Assembly: GCA_017560425.1 (NCBI GenBank)
Contig: JAFZEX010000020.1
Span: 1 to 64,000, forward strand
Source of the DNA: Alistipes sp.
GTDB lineage: Bacteria > Bacteroidota > Bacteroidia > Bacteroidales > Rikenellaceae
Direction: 5' to 3'
Length of the DNA stretch: 64,000 nt
Shown here: positions 43,390 through 51,911 of the stretch, piece by piece
Position numbering within the stretch: position 1 is the stretch's first letter
Layout of the letters: the number at the start of each line of letters is the position of its first letter
Notes under the pieces: generated by a model
The model's database searches: none
What the model saw: the letters and a program-made list of their open reading frames with translations, nothing else
What the model was told of the DNA's origin: nothing
Program-made: the position numbers and the translations under genes

Positions 43390-43698
43390 TTATTCACTAA
43401 TAGTATACTTTTTCTCTATCGTAGCGATATAATACTCAGCTGCCCTTGTCCTCTTAACTAAAGAATTCAAGAACTGCAAGTAAAGTATACCCAAAAGAGA
43501 TGATACAATAACATACACTCCAATTATCATGAAGATAGAGTCCATAACATCATCTGAAAAAGCCCCAACAGCAAACAGAATAGCGCCTATGATAATCCCT
43601 ATGATATTTAAAACCTTAAGGAACTTATATATCAACATTAATCCATTGGATGCCCCGCTATCCACATACAGCACATCTCTTGTAATTTGATCATTCAT
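43390..43698 (-). CDS. small two-helix membrane protein, unknown function
   Basis: 102 residues, not recognised. A polar N-terminus (MNDQITRDVLYVDSG) precedes two hydrophobic segments, about 30-48 (VLNIIGIIIGAILFAVGAF) and 55-78 (IFMIIGVYVIVSSLLGILYL), and a basic C-terminus. It is AT-rich with codon use unlike the neighbours (many ATA, TTA, AAA), a sign of recent transfer. It is preceded by a leader of about 265 nt with its own promoter and alternative hairpins, and followed immediately by a fragment of the palindromic cassette. It could be an immunity, toxin-like or small regulatory membrane protein; nothing in the sequence decides this. Confidence 0.65.
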   Translation of the reverse strand: MNDQITRDVLYVDSGASNGLMLIYKFLKVLNIIGIIIGAILFAVGAFSDDVMDSIFMIIGVYVIVSSLLGILYLQFLNSLVKRTRAAEYYIATIEKKYTISE

Positions 43699-43783
43699 AA
43701 CAGATTAAATTTAAGTTAAACAATTATTTGTGTTAAAAGTTTCGTTACCGTAGACAGCAACCGTTTAACATAAAAATAGAAAC

Positions 43784-43905
43784 GTGGGTGCACTTGATGT
43801 AACAAGGTACGACCAAGCACCCACAAAAACACAAGCACAACCCACGCCATACAACGTGAGCATTCAGCGTGCCTATTGGTGTTTTTGTTTCTAAAAATTG
43901 GTCGT
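43784..43905 (-). ncRNA. structured leader or small RNA with mutually exclusive hairpins
   Basis: On the minus transcript, hairpin 1 nests ACGACCAA/TTGGTCGT (43809-43816 with 43898-43905), CAAAAACAC/GTGTTTTTG (43824-43832 with 43879-43887) and CACGC/GCGTG (43843-43847 with 43867-43871). Hairpin 2 pairs GTGGGTG...CTTG (43784-43796) with CAAGCACCCAC (43814-43824) and is followed by GTTTCTATTTTT, like an intrinsic terminator. The two share 43814-43824, so only one can form: the geometry of an attenuator, or of a terminated sRNA. Upstream promoter at 43971-44001. Confidence 0.6.
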
Positions 43906-43944
43906 TTTTGTTACAAAACCAACAGCCCTAAATGCCATCTATAG

Positions 43945-43965
43945 CCATTGCGTATTCCGCAATGG
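43945..43965. promoter_or_regulatory. 21-bp inverted repeat at the leader's transcription start
   Basis: CCATTGCG-N5-CGCAATGG perfect repeat, overlapping the predicted +1 of the minus-strand promoter. It could be an operator or a 5' protective stem. Confidence 0.5.
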
Positions 43966-43970
43966 TACTA

Positions 43971-44001
43971 CAAATATACAAAAGTATTTTCGAAAAACAA
44001 A
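43971..44001 (-). promoter_or_regulatory. promoter of the structured leader and membrane-protein gene
   Basis: Minus-strand TTTG at 43998-44001, 19 bp, TATATTTG at 43971-43978. Confidence 0.7.
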
Positions 44002-44035
44002 AATCTACCGAAGAGTTTTTATTATGGCAAGGAGT

Positions 44036-44157
44036 GCAGAGATAGTGAATTTAGAGAGTTTAAGGAGAATAGGGACAACAAAGATAACAGAGACAACAAA
44101 GACAACAGAGACAACAGAGACAACAGAGACAACAAAGACAGCAGAGACAACAAATAA
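44036..44157. repeat. low-complexity and 9-bp tandem repeat tract
   Basis: A GAATTTAGAGAGTTTAAGG-type stretch (44045-44064) like that at 1651-1690, followed by about nine imperfect units of GACAACAGA/GACAACAAA up to 44157. The 629-bp gap 43699-44327 otherwise contains only the leader, promoters and AT-rich sequence. An open frame across it (43898-44299) encodes low-complexity Thr/Glu repeats and is not believed to be a gene. Confidence 0.8.
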
Positions 44158-44283
44158 ACTCGGGTATCGAAAAATAATCTCTACTCTCTCTGCCGTCCCC
44201 ATCTTCCCTATCTTCCCTATAAAGATTAGTCCTCACCTATGTGATAAATTTCCCAACATATTCCACATTCTGCAAAAAAGTTC

Positions 44284-44291
44284 TATCTTTG
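44284..44291 (+). promoter_or_regulatory. -7 box of the BACON gene at 44328
   Basis: TATCTTTG, 36 bp before the ATG; no clear -33 element. Confidence 0.6.
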
Positions 44292-44327
44292 CGCCATAGA
44301 AAGATAAAATACTAAAAATTATAGACT

Positions 44328-45551
44328 ATGAAGAAGTTTTTTGCACTTGTAGCACTTGTTGCGCTCGCACTTACATCATGCGACAACGGCAACAACGAGC
44401 TACCTACACCACAGCTCAACATCGGCAAGGTACGTGTTGAGTTCAACGCTCAGGGTGGCACTGAGCAGATCTCGCTAAAGGTAGTAAACCCCGTTGCGGG
44501 CGAGCAGGTTGCGGTAGAGAAGACTGCCGACTGGTTTGAGGTGACTATCGCCGAGGGAAACACAGCAATTGCGGTGACCGTGGGCGAGAACCTTGGCGCA
44601 GCACGTGAGGCATCGTTCACCATTAGCTACGCCACAGCACAGCCTAAGACAATTGCCGTAAAGCAGGCAGAGGCAAAGAGCGACTGCGACGTGGTATTCG
44701 AGTCACTACGTTTCGAGGGCTACTACTTCGGCACAGAGTACTCGTCGAACTACAACTACTACATCGCCTTGTCGGACATCGCCGTTAAGTCGAACTTCAC
44801 GCCTAAGGCAAATGGCACATACTACTACTTCGACCTCTACTCGAACAAGCCAGGCTCTGCCACTGAGCCACTGCCAAATGGCACATACACCTTCGATGCT
44901 AAGGATACGTTTGCACACCAGACATTTAGCGCTGGCGCAAGCTACCTTATCACCACCGATGGCAAGAACAAGGAGAGCGTAGTGAAGATTAAGGGCGGTA
45001 CTGTAACCGTTACCGACGGCAAGTTTGACGCTACCATCGAGCTTGAGAATGGCGAGACACACCGTGTGGTATACGAGGGTGACCTCACCGTAGACCTCGA
45101 CTACGTAAACTCTACTCTTGCTGAGGACTTTACGTTCAACTTCGAGGGTGCTACAATCACTGCCACAAACCTCGGCGTATACGAGATGAGCAAGTATCGC
45201 TGGTATATCGAGGCAGTTAAGGGCGACGACCTCTTTATGCTCGACGTATTCACAGCAAATGCCGAGAGCCCAGCAGGCATCTACACCAAGCTCTCGACAG
45301 GCTCTATGGAGGACTACAACAACAAGTATATGCCAGGCCTCATGACCGAGCAGGGTCTTATCGGCGCATGGTACACACAGCTTGTTGATAACGTTATCAA
45401 GGGCTATGTTATGGCACCTATCGTCGATGGTCTTATCCAGATTATCGTCGATGGCGACACCGCCACAATCAACTATAGCGCATCGGACGATGGTGGCGCA
45501 AAGATTGAGGGCTCGGTAAGCGGCAGCTACACTCAGGAGATTTCGGAGTAG
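44328..45551 (+). CDS. BACON lipoprotein with two recurring beta modules
   Basis: 407 residues; Cys18 (LALTSCDN). BACON domain at about 30-118 (VEFNAQGGTEQISLKVVNP, ADWFEVTIAEGNTAIAV, AREASFTISYATAQPKTIAVKQ). First recurring module at about 125-265 (YYFGTEYSSNYNYYIALSD, LPNGTYTFD, ETHRVVYEGDLTVD); second to the end (KIEGSVSGSY). It is closest in layout to the protein at 37789 although 5 kb away, so the family has duplicated across the M1/glycerate kinase block. Monocistronic with a good terminator. Function unknown beyond the inferred surface role. Confidence 0.8.
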   Translation: MKKFFALVALVALALTSCDNGNNELPTPQLNIGKVRVEFNAQGGTEQISLKVVNPVAGEQVAVEKTADWFEVTIAEGNTAIAVTVGENLGAAREASFTISYATAQPKTIAVKQAEAKSDCDVVFESLRFEGYYFGTEYSSNYNYYIALSDIAVKSNFTPKANGTYYYFDLYSNKPGSATEPLPNGTYTFDAKDTFAHQTFSAGASYLITTDGKNKESVVKIKGGTVTVTDGKFDATIELENGETHRVVYEGDLTVDLDYVNSTLAEDFTFNFEGATITATNLGVYEMSKYRWYIEAVKGDDLFMLDVFTANAESPAGIYTKLSTGSMEDYNNKYMPGLMTEQGLIGAWYTQLVDNVIKGYVMAPIVDGLIQIIVDGDTATINYSASDDGGAKIEGSVSGSYTQEISE

Positions 45552-45583
45552 TGAAACATCGGTGCACGAGCACCAAACGACCT

Positions 45584-45622
45584 AAACGGAGGTTATCCAC
45601 ATTAGATGGGTAACCTCCGTTT
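45584..45622 (+). terminator. terminator of the BACON gene
   Basis: AAACGGAGGTTA/TAACCTCCGTTT stem with a 15-nt interior; the following T-run is weak. Confidence 0.75.
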
Positions 45623-45685
45623 GCCTTTATGCTATACAAAATCCCCCGTTCGTTGAATTTATTTCCGACGAAAGCCCCAAAGTAT

Positions 45686-45693
45686 TATCTTTG
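45686..45693 (+). promoter_or_regulatory. -7 box of the fimbrillin-like/DUF4493 unit
   Basis: TATCTTTG, 33 bp before the ATG at 45727; -33 not evident. Confidence 0.6.
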
Positions 45694-45726
45694 CCCGCAT
45701 ATTTATATAAATATAGAACGAAATTT

Positions 45727-47379
45727 ATGAAGATTCTTCAAACATTAGCCTCAGCAGCTGCCCTCGTCATGTCGATGGTGGCGTGCTCGCATGAGGTAGA
45801 ATCTCCCACTCCCATAACTCCCGAGGCGACAATCCATGAGGCTTGCTTCTCGCTGCCCATCGATCTTTCTCGCACCACTATCGACCCCGACGGACGTAGC
45901 ACCCGCTGGGCCGAGGGCGACAACATCGCCGTGTGGGCAAAGCGCTCTACGGGCGAGTATGCTCTCTCGGGTAGCACGTTTATGCTTCGTTTCTTCTCTA
46001 CAGAGTGGGACAAGGCATACTTCGTGGGCAACATCCCCGTAATGAGCGAGGAGGAGTACACCTACTACATCAGCTCGCCAAAGCCTACCACAACAGAGGG
46101 CACCATGGCAACATACACCGTGGGGGCTGAGCAGTCGGGCGAGTACGACGGCAAGTACGACATCATGATTGCCGAGCCTACGGTAAATGGCTCGATCACC
46201 ACAGGCAAGCGCCTCGACCTAAACACCATCATGCGCCACAAGATGCACGCCCTCAAGATCACCGTGCCCGAGGGTCGCAACCTCTTTGGCCAGCGTTTCT
46301 ACGAGCTCGAGATTACATTCCCTCAGGATGTTGTCGGCGACATCACGCTCGACGTTACCGACCCTGAGGCAGAGCCCACATACAGCAACACCTCGAATGT
46401 CATCACAGTGAAGAACGACAAGGGTTTCGACGCTGGCGACGACATTTGGGTATTTGTGCTTCCAGGCACAGTAAGTGGCGATGTTAGCTACAAGGTGCGT
46501 GGAGAGCGCCGCTCGTCGGAGGTGGCAACATACGCCTTTAGCCGCACCATGCAGGCGGGTCACGTAACACCCATACGCATGGCTATTCCGGTGATATTCC
46601 CTATGTATACCGCCGTAAACTTCTCTATCTCGCAGAACAACCTCGGCGAGGATTTCAACTACTTCGACATCTACGACGACTCGAATGGCACACACATGGG
46701 CCGCTTCGAGCGCAACGCTGCCAATAAGTATATCGTAGACTACGAGGGCGAGTTCGATGCTAATCAGTACGACGACACCACATGGCGTGTGGTATTCGAC
46801 TCGGAGCATGCCATTGTCGAGACAATCGTAAACCTCGGCGACCTTACGTCATACACCGAGCACTCACGCTCGATGACCATTCCTTACCTTATGGCTGAGG
46901 ACTTTAGCTCATTGGCAGATTATACCGACGAGGCAACAACGGGCACAAAGACCCTCGACTTGAGTGGTTGGACAGCGTCACGTACCAACTGCAAGAGCGG
47001 TGTTATTCAACTTGCTACGTTCTATGCTCTTGTGGGCAGATACCAGGGTCGTTTGGATAGTGCCCCTATCAACACCCTAAAGAAGAGCGCCAAGATTATA
47101 GTTACATTCTATGCCAACAACAACATCAACAAGAAGGTTGCTGTGCCTTTGCAGTTTGGTTGGGGCACTGACACCGGTGCTATAGGCGCAGATACTGCAA
47201 TATCTACCCTCATAGCGGAGGAAAAACTTGCAAAGGGCGATAACAAGACCCTAACATATACTATTAGCAACTTTGCGGCGGGTGGTCGTCTGGCATGGCG
47301 TACAAACGTGACATCGGGATACTGGGCAACATACAACTATCTCGGTATCGACAACATCAAGGTTCAAATAGCACAATAA
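45727..47379 (+). CDS. fimbrillin-like (Mfa-type) lipoprotein with C-terminal beta domain
   Basis: 550 residues from the ATG at 45727. Cys20 (SMVACSHEVESPTP). Residues 35-300 resemble fimbrillin/Mfa-like proteins: the hallmark RWAEGDNIAVWAKR, YYISSPKPTTTEGTMATYT, and MHALKITVPEGRNL. The last 150 residues (KTLDLSGWTASRTNCKSGVI to LGIDNIKVQIAQ) look like a separate jelly-roll module with aromatic residues, as found in surface glycan-binding proteins. It leads the DUF4493/PCMD locus; the next gene begins 34 bp later. It may be a structural or tip subunit of an adhesive fibre; no secretion chaperone or usher exists for such systems in Bacteroidales, so absence of one means nothing. Confidence 0.7.
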   Translation: MKILQTLASAAALVMSMVACSHEVESPTPITPEATIHEACFSLPIDLSRTTIDPDGRSTRWAEGDNIAVWAKRSTGEYALSGSTFMLRFFSTEWDKAYFVGNIPVMSEEEYTYYISSPKPTTTEGTMATYTVGAEQSGEYDGKYDIMIAEPTVNGSITTGKRLDLNTIMRHKMHALKITVPEGRNLFGQRFYELEITFPQDVVGDITLDVTDPEAEPTYSNTSNVITVKNDKGFDAGDDIWVFVLPGTVSGDVSYKVRGERRSSEVATYAFSRTMQAGHVTPIRMAIPVIFPMYTAVNFSISQNNLGEDFNYFDIYDDSNGTHMGRFERNAANKYIVDYEGEFDANQYDDTTWRVVFDSEHAIVETIVNLGDLTSYTEHSRSMTIPYLMAEDFSSLADYTDEATTGTKTLDLSGWTASRTNCKSGVIQLATFYALVGRYQGRLDSAPINTLKKSAKIIVTFYANNNINKKVAVPLQFGWGTDTGAIGADTAISTLIAEEKLAKGDNKTLTYTISNFAAGGRLAWRTNVTSGYWATYNYLGIDNIKVQIAQ

Positions 47380-47413
47380 CAAACAATTATAATATTAACA
47401 AAATCAAACAATT

Positions 47414-48187
47414 ATGAGAAAACTAATCACTTTAGCATCATTTGTTGCGCTTGTGATGGCCTCATGTACAAATGAGACCCCCGCAGACGAGACAAAGGCA
47501 AAGGGTAGTGTAGCTTTCGACCTCGCCATCGAGACCGAGGTTGATGATACACGTGCTAATGTCAGCTGCACAACACCTGCAGTTGAGGCATTCGACCTTA
47601 CTATCGAGGGCGTTGGCCACACCTACTCGAAGCACTATGCAGCTATTGCAGAGTTCAACGAGGGTGACAACTACCTCCACTTGGGCAACTACAAGGCAAC
47701 AGTAGCTGCTGGCTCGCTCTCAGAGGAGGGCTTCGACAAGGCAACCTTCGTTGGTAGCGCCGATTTTGCAGTATCTGCTCGTGAGCTTACTCAGGTTGCA
47801 ATCACTGCTACAATCGCTAACACCTTGGTTAAGGTTGAGACAACTGAGGCTTTCAACGAGTACTTCGTTGGTGGCGCAGAGTTCCAGCTCACAACCGCTG
47901 CTGGCAACACCTTCGATCTTACAGGCAAGACCGAGCCTGTGTTCATCGCTCCTGCCGAGTTCAAGATCACAGGTACTGCCGTAAAGCAGTCTGTACAGTC
48001 GGGTGCTGCAGCTTCAAAGGTAACACTCCCTGAGTACAAGATGACAAGCCCTGCTGCTCAGACCTTCTACACCATCAAGTTCGATGTTGAGAATGCTGGC
48101 AAGGCAACCATCAACATCACTCTCAACGAGACTCTTGTTGATTCTATCGAGATTGACACTGAGCTAAACGATAACGCAACAATATAA
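47414..48187 (+). CDS. DUF4493-type lipoprotein, short form
   Basis: 257 residues; Cys18 (LVMASCTNE). A single DUF4493-like domain is at about 30-250: FDLTIEGVGHTYSKHYAAIAE, an L.LGNYKATVAAGS strand, then VAITATIANTLVKVETTEAF. An Arg (DDTRANVS) about 30 residues after the lipid Cys sits where fimbrillin precursors are cleaved; processing here is speculation. It starts 34 bp after the fimbrillin-like gene and ends 10 bp before the next DUF4493 gene. GCT/ACT-rich codons. Confidence 0.75.
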   Translation: MRKLITLASFVALVMASCTNETPADETKAKGSVAFDLAIETEVDDTRANVSCTTPAVEAFDLTIEGVGHTYSKHYAAIAEFNEGDNYLHLGNYKATVAAGSLSEEGFDKATFVGSADFAVSARELTQVAITATIANTLVKVETTEAFNEYFVGGAEFQLTTAAGNTFDLTGKTEPVFIAPAEFKITGTAVKQSVQSGAAASKVTLPEYKMTSPAAQTFYTIKFDVENAGKATINITLNETLVDSIEIDTELNDNATI

Positions 48188-48197
48188 TATTAAAGAT

Positions 48198-49847
48198 ATG
48201 AAATCGATTGTTAAACTAATGAGCCTCGCGATGCTCGTAATGCTCGGCATCAGCTCATGTAACAGAGATAACGTAGGCTATATCGATGGCACACAGACAG
48301 GTGGCGACAATGTTGGTTACCTTGTTCTTGGTGGCATGAACGCCTCAATTATGGAGGATACTGAGAATATCGCTTCAAACCCAGGCACACGTGCAGGCAG
48401 TGTTGATATCAACACCTTCGACGTGGTAATCACTAACAAGGACGGCGTGCAGATGGCTGCATACAAGTATGGCGAGCTTCCTACTGAGCCTATCGCACTC
48501 GACGCTGGTATCTACAAGGTTACCATGATGTCGGAGGCTATGGTTGGCGCTGAGTGGGAGAAGCCTGTATATGGCGCTGAGCGTGAGGTTATCATCACAC
48601 GCAAGCAGACTACTACTGTAGACGATATCGTTTGTAAGCTCCGCAACATCAAGGTTACTGTAGACTACTCTGCAGACCTTAAGTCGCAGCTCGACCAGGA
48701 CTACACAACAATGACAGTAGCTCTTGCTGATAACGACCTTGTTTACTCATTTAGCGAGACTCGTGGCGGTTACTTCGCTCCTGTGGCTGCCGAGAACACC
48801 CTCACACTTACCTTCAAGTGCCGCTACGCTGGTACTACAAAGGATATTGTGATGACTAACGAGATTACTGGCGTTAAGGCTGCTCAGTGGCGTAAGATCA
48901 ATGTTGTTGTTCAGCATGCTGCTGATGGTACTGCTCACATCGGTATCGTTTGCGACACATGGACATACGACGAGGAGGTTGTTTTCGACACATCGGCATA
49001 CCTCTTCGAGGAGGTGTTGGTAGATGACACCGATCTTCCTGTTATCAACTTCGAGGGTCACGACCTTGCTGAGGTATTCGAGCTTACTGACGCTATGTTC
49101 GACGCTGATGGCAAGTTCTTGTCAAACATCAACATCGACATTACTGCAAAGTCGGCTATCCAGTCAATCGTTATCAAGGCATCGTCTGACAACCCTGCAT
49201 TCACAGCAGCTTACAGCGAGGTTGTACCTACTGAGTCAGACATCTGCGACGGCTCGGTAGCAGCTGCCCTCCTCAAGCTTATGGGCTACCCTACTGACGC
49301 TAAGGGTGCTACATCTACACGCATCAAGTTTGGCGCACAGGCCGACATCCTTCGCTCACACGAGGGTACTCACTCGTTCGAGATCACAGTAACCGACGCT
49401 AACGGCGGTAAGACAACTAAGACCCTCTCGATTAAGTATGGTCAGATGGTAATCCTCGCTCCATCAATCGTTTGGAACGGCTACGATATTAAGGAGCGTC
49501 ACACTTATGCTCCAGGCATGACTTGCGATTTGGTTGTAACAGCTGATGGCGGTATTGCTGACTTTATCGTTAATATCATCTCTAACGACCTTACTGACGA
49601 GGAGCTTCAGGGTGTAGGTTTGGCAGCTAACTTCAGTCTTGTTAAGGACAGTCAGTTCTTTGCTCCACTTGGCAGCTTGGGCTTCCCTACCGGTGATGCT
49701 GTTGAGGGCAAGAAGGTAGTTGACCTCTCAATCACTAATTTCTTGGCTGTTCTTTCAGGCTTCAAGGGCGACCACGACTTTGAGATGACAGTTATTGATG
49801 CTGCTGGTCAGTCAACAACTGAGACTATCATGTTGCATTTTAACTAA
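48198..49847 (+). CDS. DUF4493 lipoprotein with extended beta-rich C-terminus
   Basis: 549 residues; Cys21 (MLGISSCNRDNVGY). DUF4493 domain at about 40-280 (FDVVITNKDGVQMAAYKYGELP, LDAGIYKVTMMSEAMVGAEWEKPVYGAE, CKLRNIKVTVDYS). The second half holds two or three Ig-like repeats (LPVINFEGHDLAEVFELTDA ... SFEITVTDANGGKTTKTLSI; DFEMTVIDAAGQSTTETIML). TRAG near residue 62 is again reminiscent of the Arg site in fimbrillins. Second of three DUF4493 genes in a row. Function unknown. Confidence 0.78.
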   Translation: MKSIVKLMSLAMLVMLGISSCNRDNVGYIDGTQTGGDNVGYLVLGGMNASIMEDTENIASNPGTRAGSVDINTFDVVITNKDGVQMAAYKYGELPTEPIALDAGIYKVTMMSEAMVGAEWEKPVYGAEREVIITRKQTTTVDDIVCKLRNIKVTVDYSADLKSQLDQDYTTMTVALADNDLVYSFSETRGGYFAPVAAENTLTLTFKCRYAGTTKDIVMTNEITGVKAAQWRKINVVVQHAADGTAHIGIVCDTWTYDEEVVFDTSAYLFEEVLVDDTDLPVINFEGHDLAEVFELTDAMFDADGKFLSNINIDITAKSAIQSIVIKASSDNPAFTAAYSEVVPTESDICDGSVAAALLKLMGYPTDAKGATSTRIKFGAQADILRSHEGTHSFEITVTDANGGKTTKTLSIKYGQMVILAPSIVWNGYDIKERHTYAPGMTCDLVVTADGGIADFIVNIISNDLTDEELQGVGLAANFSLVKDSQFFAPLGSLGFPTGDAVEGKKVVDLSITNFLAVLSGFKGDHDFEMTVIDAAGQSTTETIMLHFN

Positions 49848-49876
49848 TATCTTAAACTCTCTAAATTAGGAATATA

Positions 49877-51856
49877 ATGAAAAAGATATTTGCAATATTG
49901 AGCATGGCTATCGCTTTTGTAGCGTGCTCAACCGAGATAGATCCAGCTGTAGATCTCACTGCAAACGAGGGTGCTGTGCGCCTTGGTGTTGCTTTTCAGC
50001 AGTCGATTTCTGCTGACGAGGAGGTTGTGATTAAAATTTATAAGGTAGAGGGCGAGGAGCAGAACCTTGTTCGCCGCTACACCTCTCTTAACGATGTTCC
50101 TGAGTACCTCGCATTGCTCACAGGTGAGTATGTTGCTAAGGTTCAGGTTGGCGAGAAGCACATCGTGTCGTTCGACGAGAAGTACTACCTCGGCGAGAAG
50201 GAGTTTACAGTTTCTAAGGGTATCGTAACTCCTGTGACCGTAGATTGTAAGATTCAGTCTACAATCGTTCGCATCGAGTACGACGCAACTGTTGCTGAGA
50301 AGCTCAACGCTGGTTACTTCACAAACGTATCTGTTGCCGAGAGCTACAACCCTACTGCTATCGCATCGGGCGACGTTCACTCGCTCCGCTACGAGGAGAG
50401 CAAGGATGGTTACTTCGTGCTTCCTGCCGAGCAGACTACTCTCTTCTGGCACTTCGAGGGTGAGCACCCTGTTGAGGGCGCAGTTATGAAGGAGGCTAAG
50501 ATCGAGAATGTTCAGCCTGCTGTGCGCTACACCGTTAAGCTTAAGTACTCGAAGGACGCTCCTGGTGGCATCATCATCGAGGCTATCGTAGACGAGTCTA
50601 TCGAGGAGATCGAGGATACTCTTATCTTCAGCCCAGATCCAACCGTCATGGGTGAGGGCTTCAACGAGAAGGAGCAGCAGAAGTCAATCGACACTCTTAC
50701 CTACAACGTAGCATCGTTGGCTAACATCAACAAGCTCACAATCACAGCTGATGGCGTTGATTTCAACATTCTTAACGGCAACGTTGCTGGCGTTAGCGTA
50801 AACAAGATCGACGAGCTTAACTACAAGGTGACAATCGCTCCTGAGTTCTTTGCGAATGTTACAGGTGGTCAGAACACTATCTCATTCAACATTGAGGATG
50901 TTGATGGTGGTAAGGCTAAGAAGGATATTCAGTACAACGTTCAGGGTATCATGCCTTTGACCTCTGGCGACTACAGCCTATGGTCAGGCAAGGCTTCGTT
51001 CAAGGCAAACATCGTAGATGCTGCGGCTACATCTGTAAAGATTGCCTACAGCGCAAATGGTGGTGCATGGACTGAGGTTGAGGCTACAGCTAACGGTGGC
51101 TACTACACAGCTACTGGCGTAGGCTTCGCAGCCGAGAAGAACTACTCATACAAGCTCGTTGTTAATGGCGCTGACTCAGGTAAGACCCTCTCAGTAGCTA
51201 CTGCTGCTGGTGTTCAGCTTCCTAACGGCGACTTCGAGTCATGGTCTGACGACAAGACTCCTGGAGGTCTTTGGAGCTCTGGTAACAACTCATTCGTAAC
51301 GTTGATGAAGAAGGCATCAGGTCGCAACGGCGGCTCATGCGCATTCCTCGACTCACAGGCAGCAGTAGGTAAGTTTGCTGCGGGTAACCTCTTTACTGGT
51401 TCGTTCGAGATGAACATCTCAACAATGAGTGGTAAGGTAACCTTCGGTAAGGACTTTGCGTTCAACGCTAAGCCTGAGAGCGTGTCGTTCTGGATGAAGA
51501 ACACCCAGGGTCAGATCAACTATGGTGACAAGGGCAGCGGCACCGATAAGTACACAGCAATGGTTCTTATCACTGACGGCACTACCTACACCGTAGATAC
51601 TACCGACGAGAGCTCATTCCTCGTATTCGACACTCTTGGCTCAAAGCCTGGCATCATCGCTTATGGCTACATCAACAGCGACGACTCGAATGCTGACTGG
51701 GTTGAGAAGACCGTTCAGCTCACATACGTGGCTGGCTACGAGAGCAAGACTCCTAAGAAGATCTCTGTATCGTTCACACCATCAGGCTATGGTGACTACT
51801 GGTGTGGTTCTACCGATTCAGAGATGTACGTAGACGACGTACGTTTGAACTACTAA
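49877..51856 (+). CDS. DUF4493-PCMD fusion lipoprotein
   Basis: 659 residues; Cys17 (AIAFVACSTE). DUF4493 at about 25-250, an Ig-like segment at 265-420, then a PCMD (putative carbohydrate metabolism) domain from about 445: LPNGDFESWSDD, AAVGKFAAGNLFTGSF and a C-terminal MYVDDVRLNY. The PCMD fold is a carbohydrate-binding-like jelly roll. The same domain ends the protein at 53534 five kilobases on, so the locus is framed by two PCMD proteins. It is the last gene before a strong terminator. Confidence 0.82.
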   Translation: MKKIFAILSMAIAFVACSTEIDPAVDLTANEGAVRLGVAFQQSISADEEVVIKIYKVEGEEQNLVRRYTSLNDVPEYLALLTGEYVAKVQVGEKHIVSFDEKYYLGEKEFTVSKGIVTPVTVDCKIQSTIVRIEYDATVAEKLNAGYFTNVSVAESYNPTAIASGDVHSLRYEESKDGYFVLPAEQTTLFWHFEGEHPVEGAVMKEAKIENVQPAVRYTVKLKYSKDAPGGIIIEAIVDESIEEIEDTLIFSPDPTVMGEGFNEKEQQKSIDTLTYNVASLANINKLTITADGVDFNILNGNVAGVSVNKIDELNYKVTIAPEFFANVTGGQNTISFNIEDVDGGKAKKDIQYNVQGIMPLTSGDYSLWSGKASFKANIVDAAATSVKIAYSANGGAWTEVEATANGGYYTATGVGFAAEKNYSYKLVVNGADSGKTLSVATAAGVQLPNGDFESWSDDKTPGGLWSSGNNSFVTLMKKASGRNGGSCAFLDSQAAVGKFAAGNLFTGSFEMNISTMSGKVTFGKDFAFNAKPESVSFWMKNTQGQINYGDKGSGTDKYTAMVLITDGTTYTVDTTDESSFLVFDTLGSKPGIIAYGYINSDDSNADWVEKTVQLTYVAGYESKTPKKISVSFTPSGYGDYWCGSTDSEMYVDDVRLNY

Positions 51857-51867
51857 AATAATCTAAC

Positions 51868-51909
51868 GAGATAGTGGCAACACACGATTGCCACTATCTC
51901 AACTTTTTT
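51868..51909 (+). terminator. intrinsic terminator abutting the next start codon
   Basis: Perfect 13-bp stem GAGATAGTGGCAA/TTGCCACTATCTC (51868-51880, 51888-51900), a 7-nt loop, then AACTTTTTT. The next ATG is at 51912, so the barrel operon has no room for its own promoter after it. Confidence 0.93.
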
Positions 51910-51911
51910 CG

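Noticed and set aside
44076-44157. CRISPR-like array
   Set aside because: The units are 9 bp without spacers and no cas gene is present.
43898-44299. 133-codon frame across the tandem repeats
   Set aside because: The product is low-complexity (repeated Thr-Glu-Thr) created by the 9-bp repeats; other frames are open too, which shows the openness is a result of composition.
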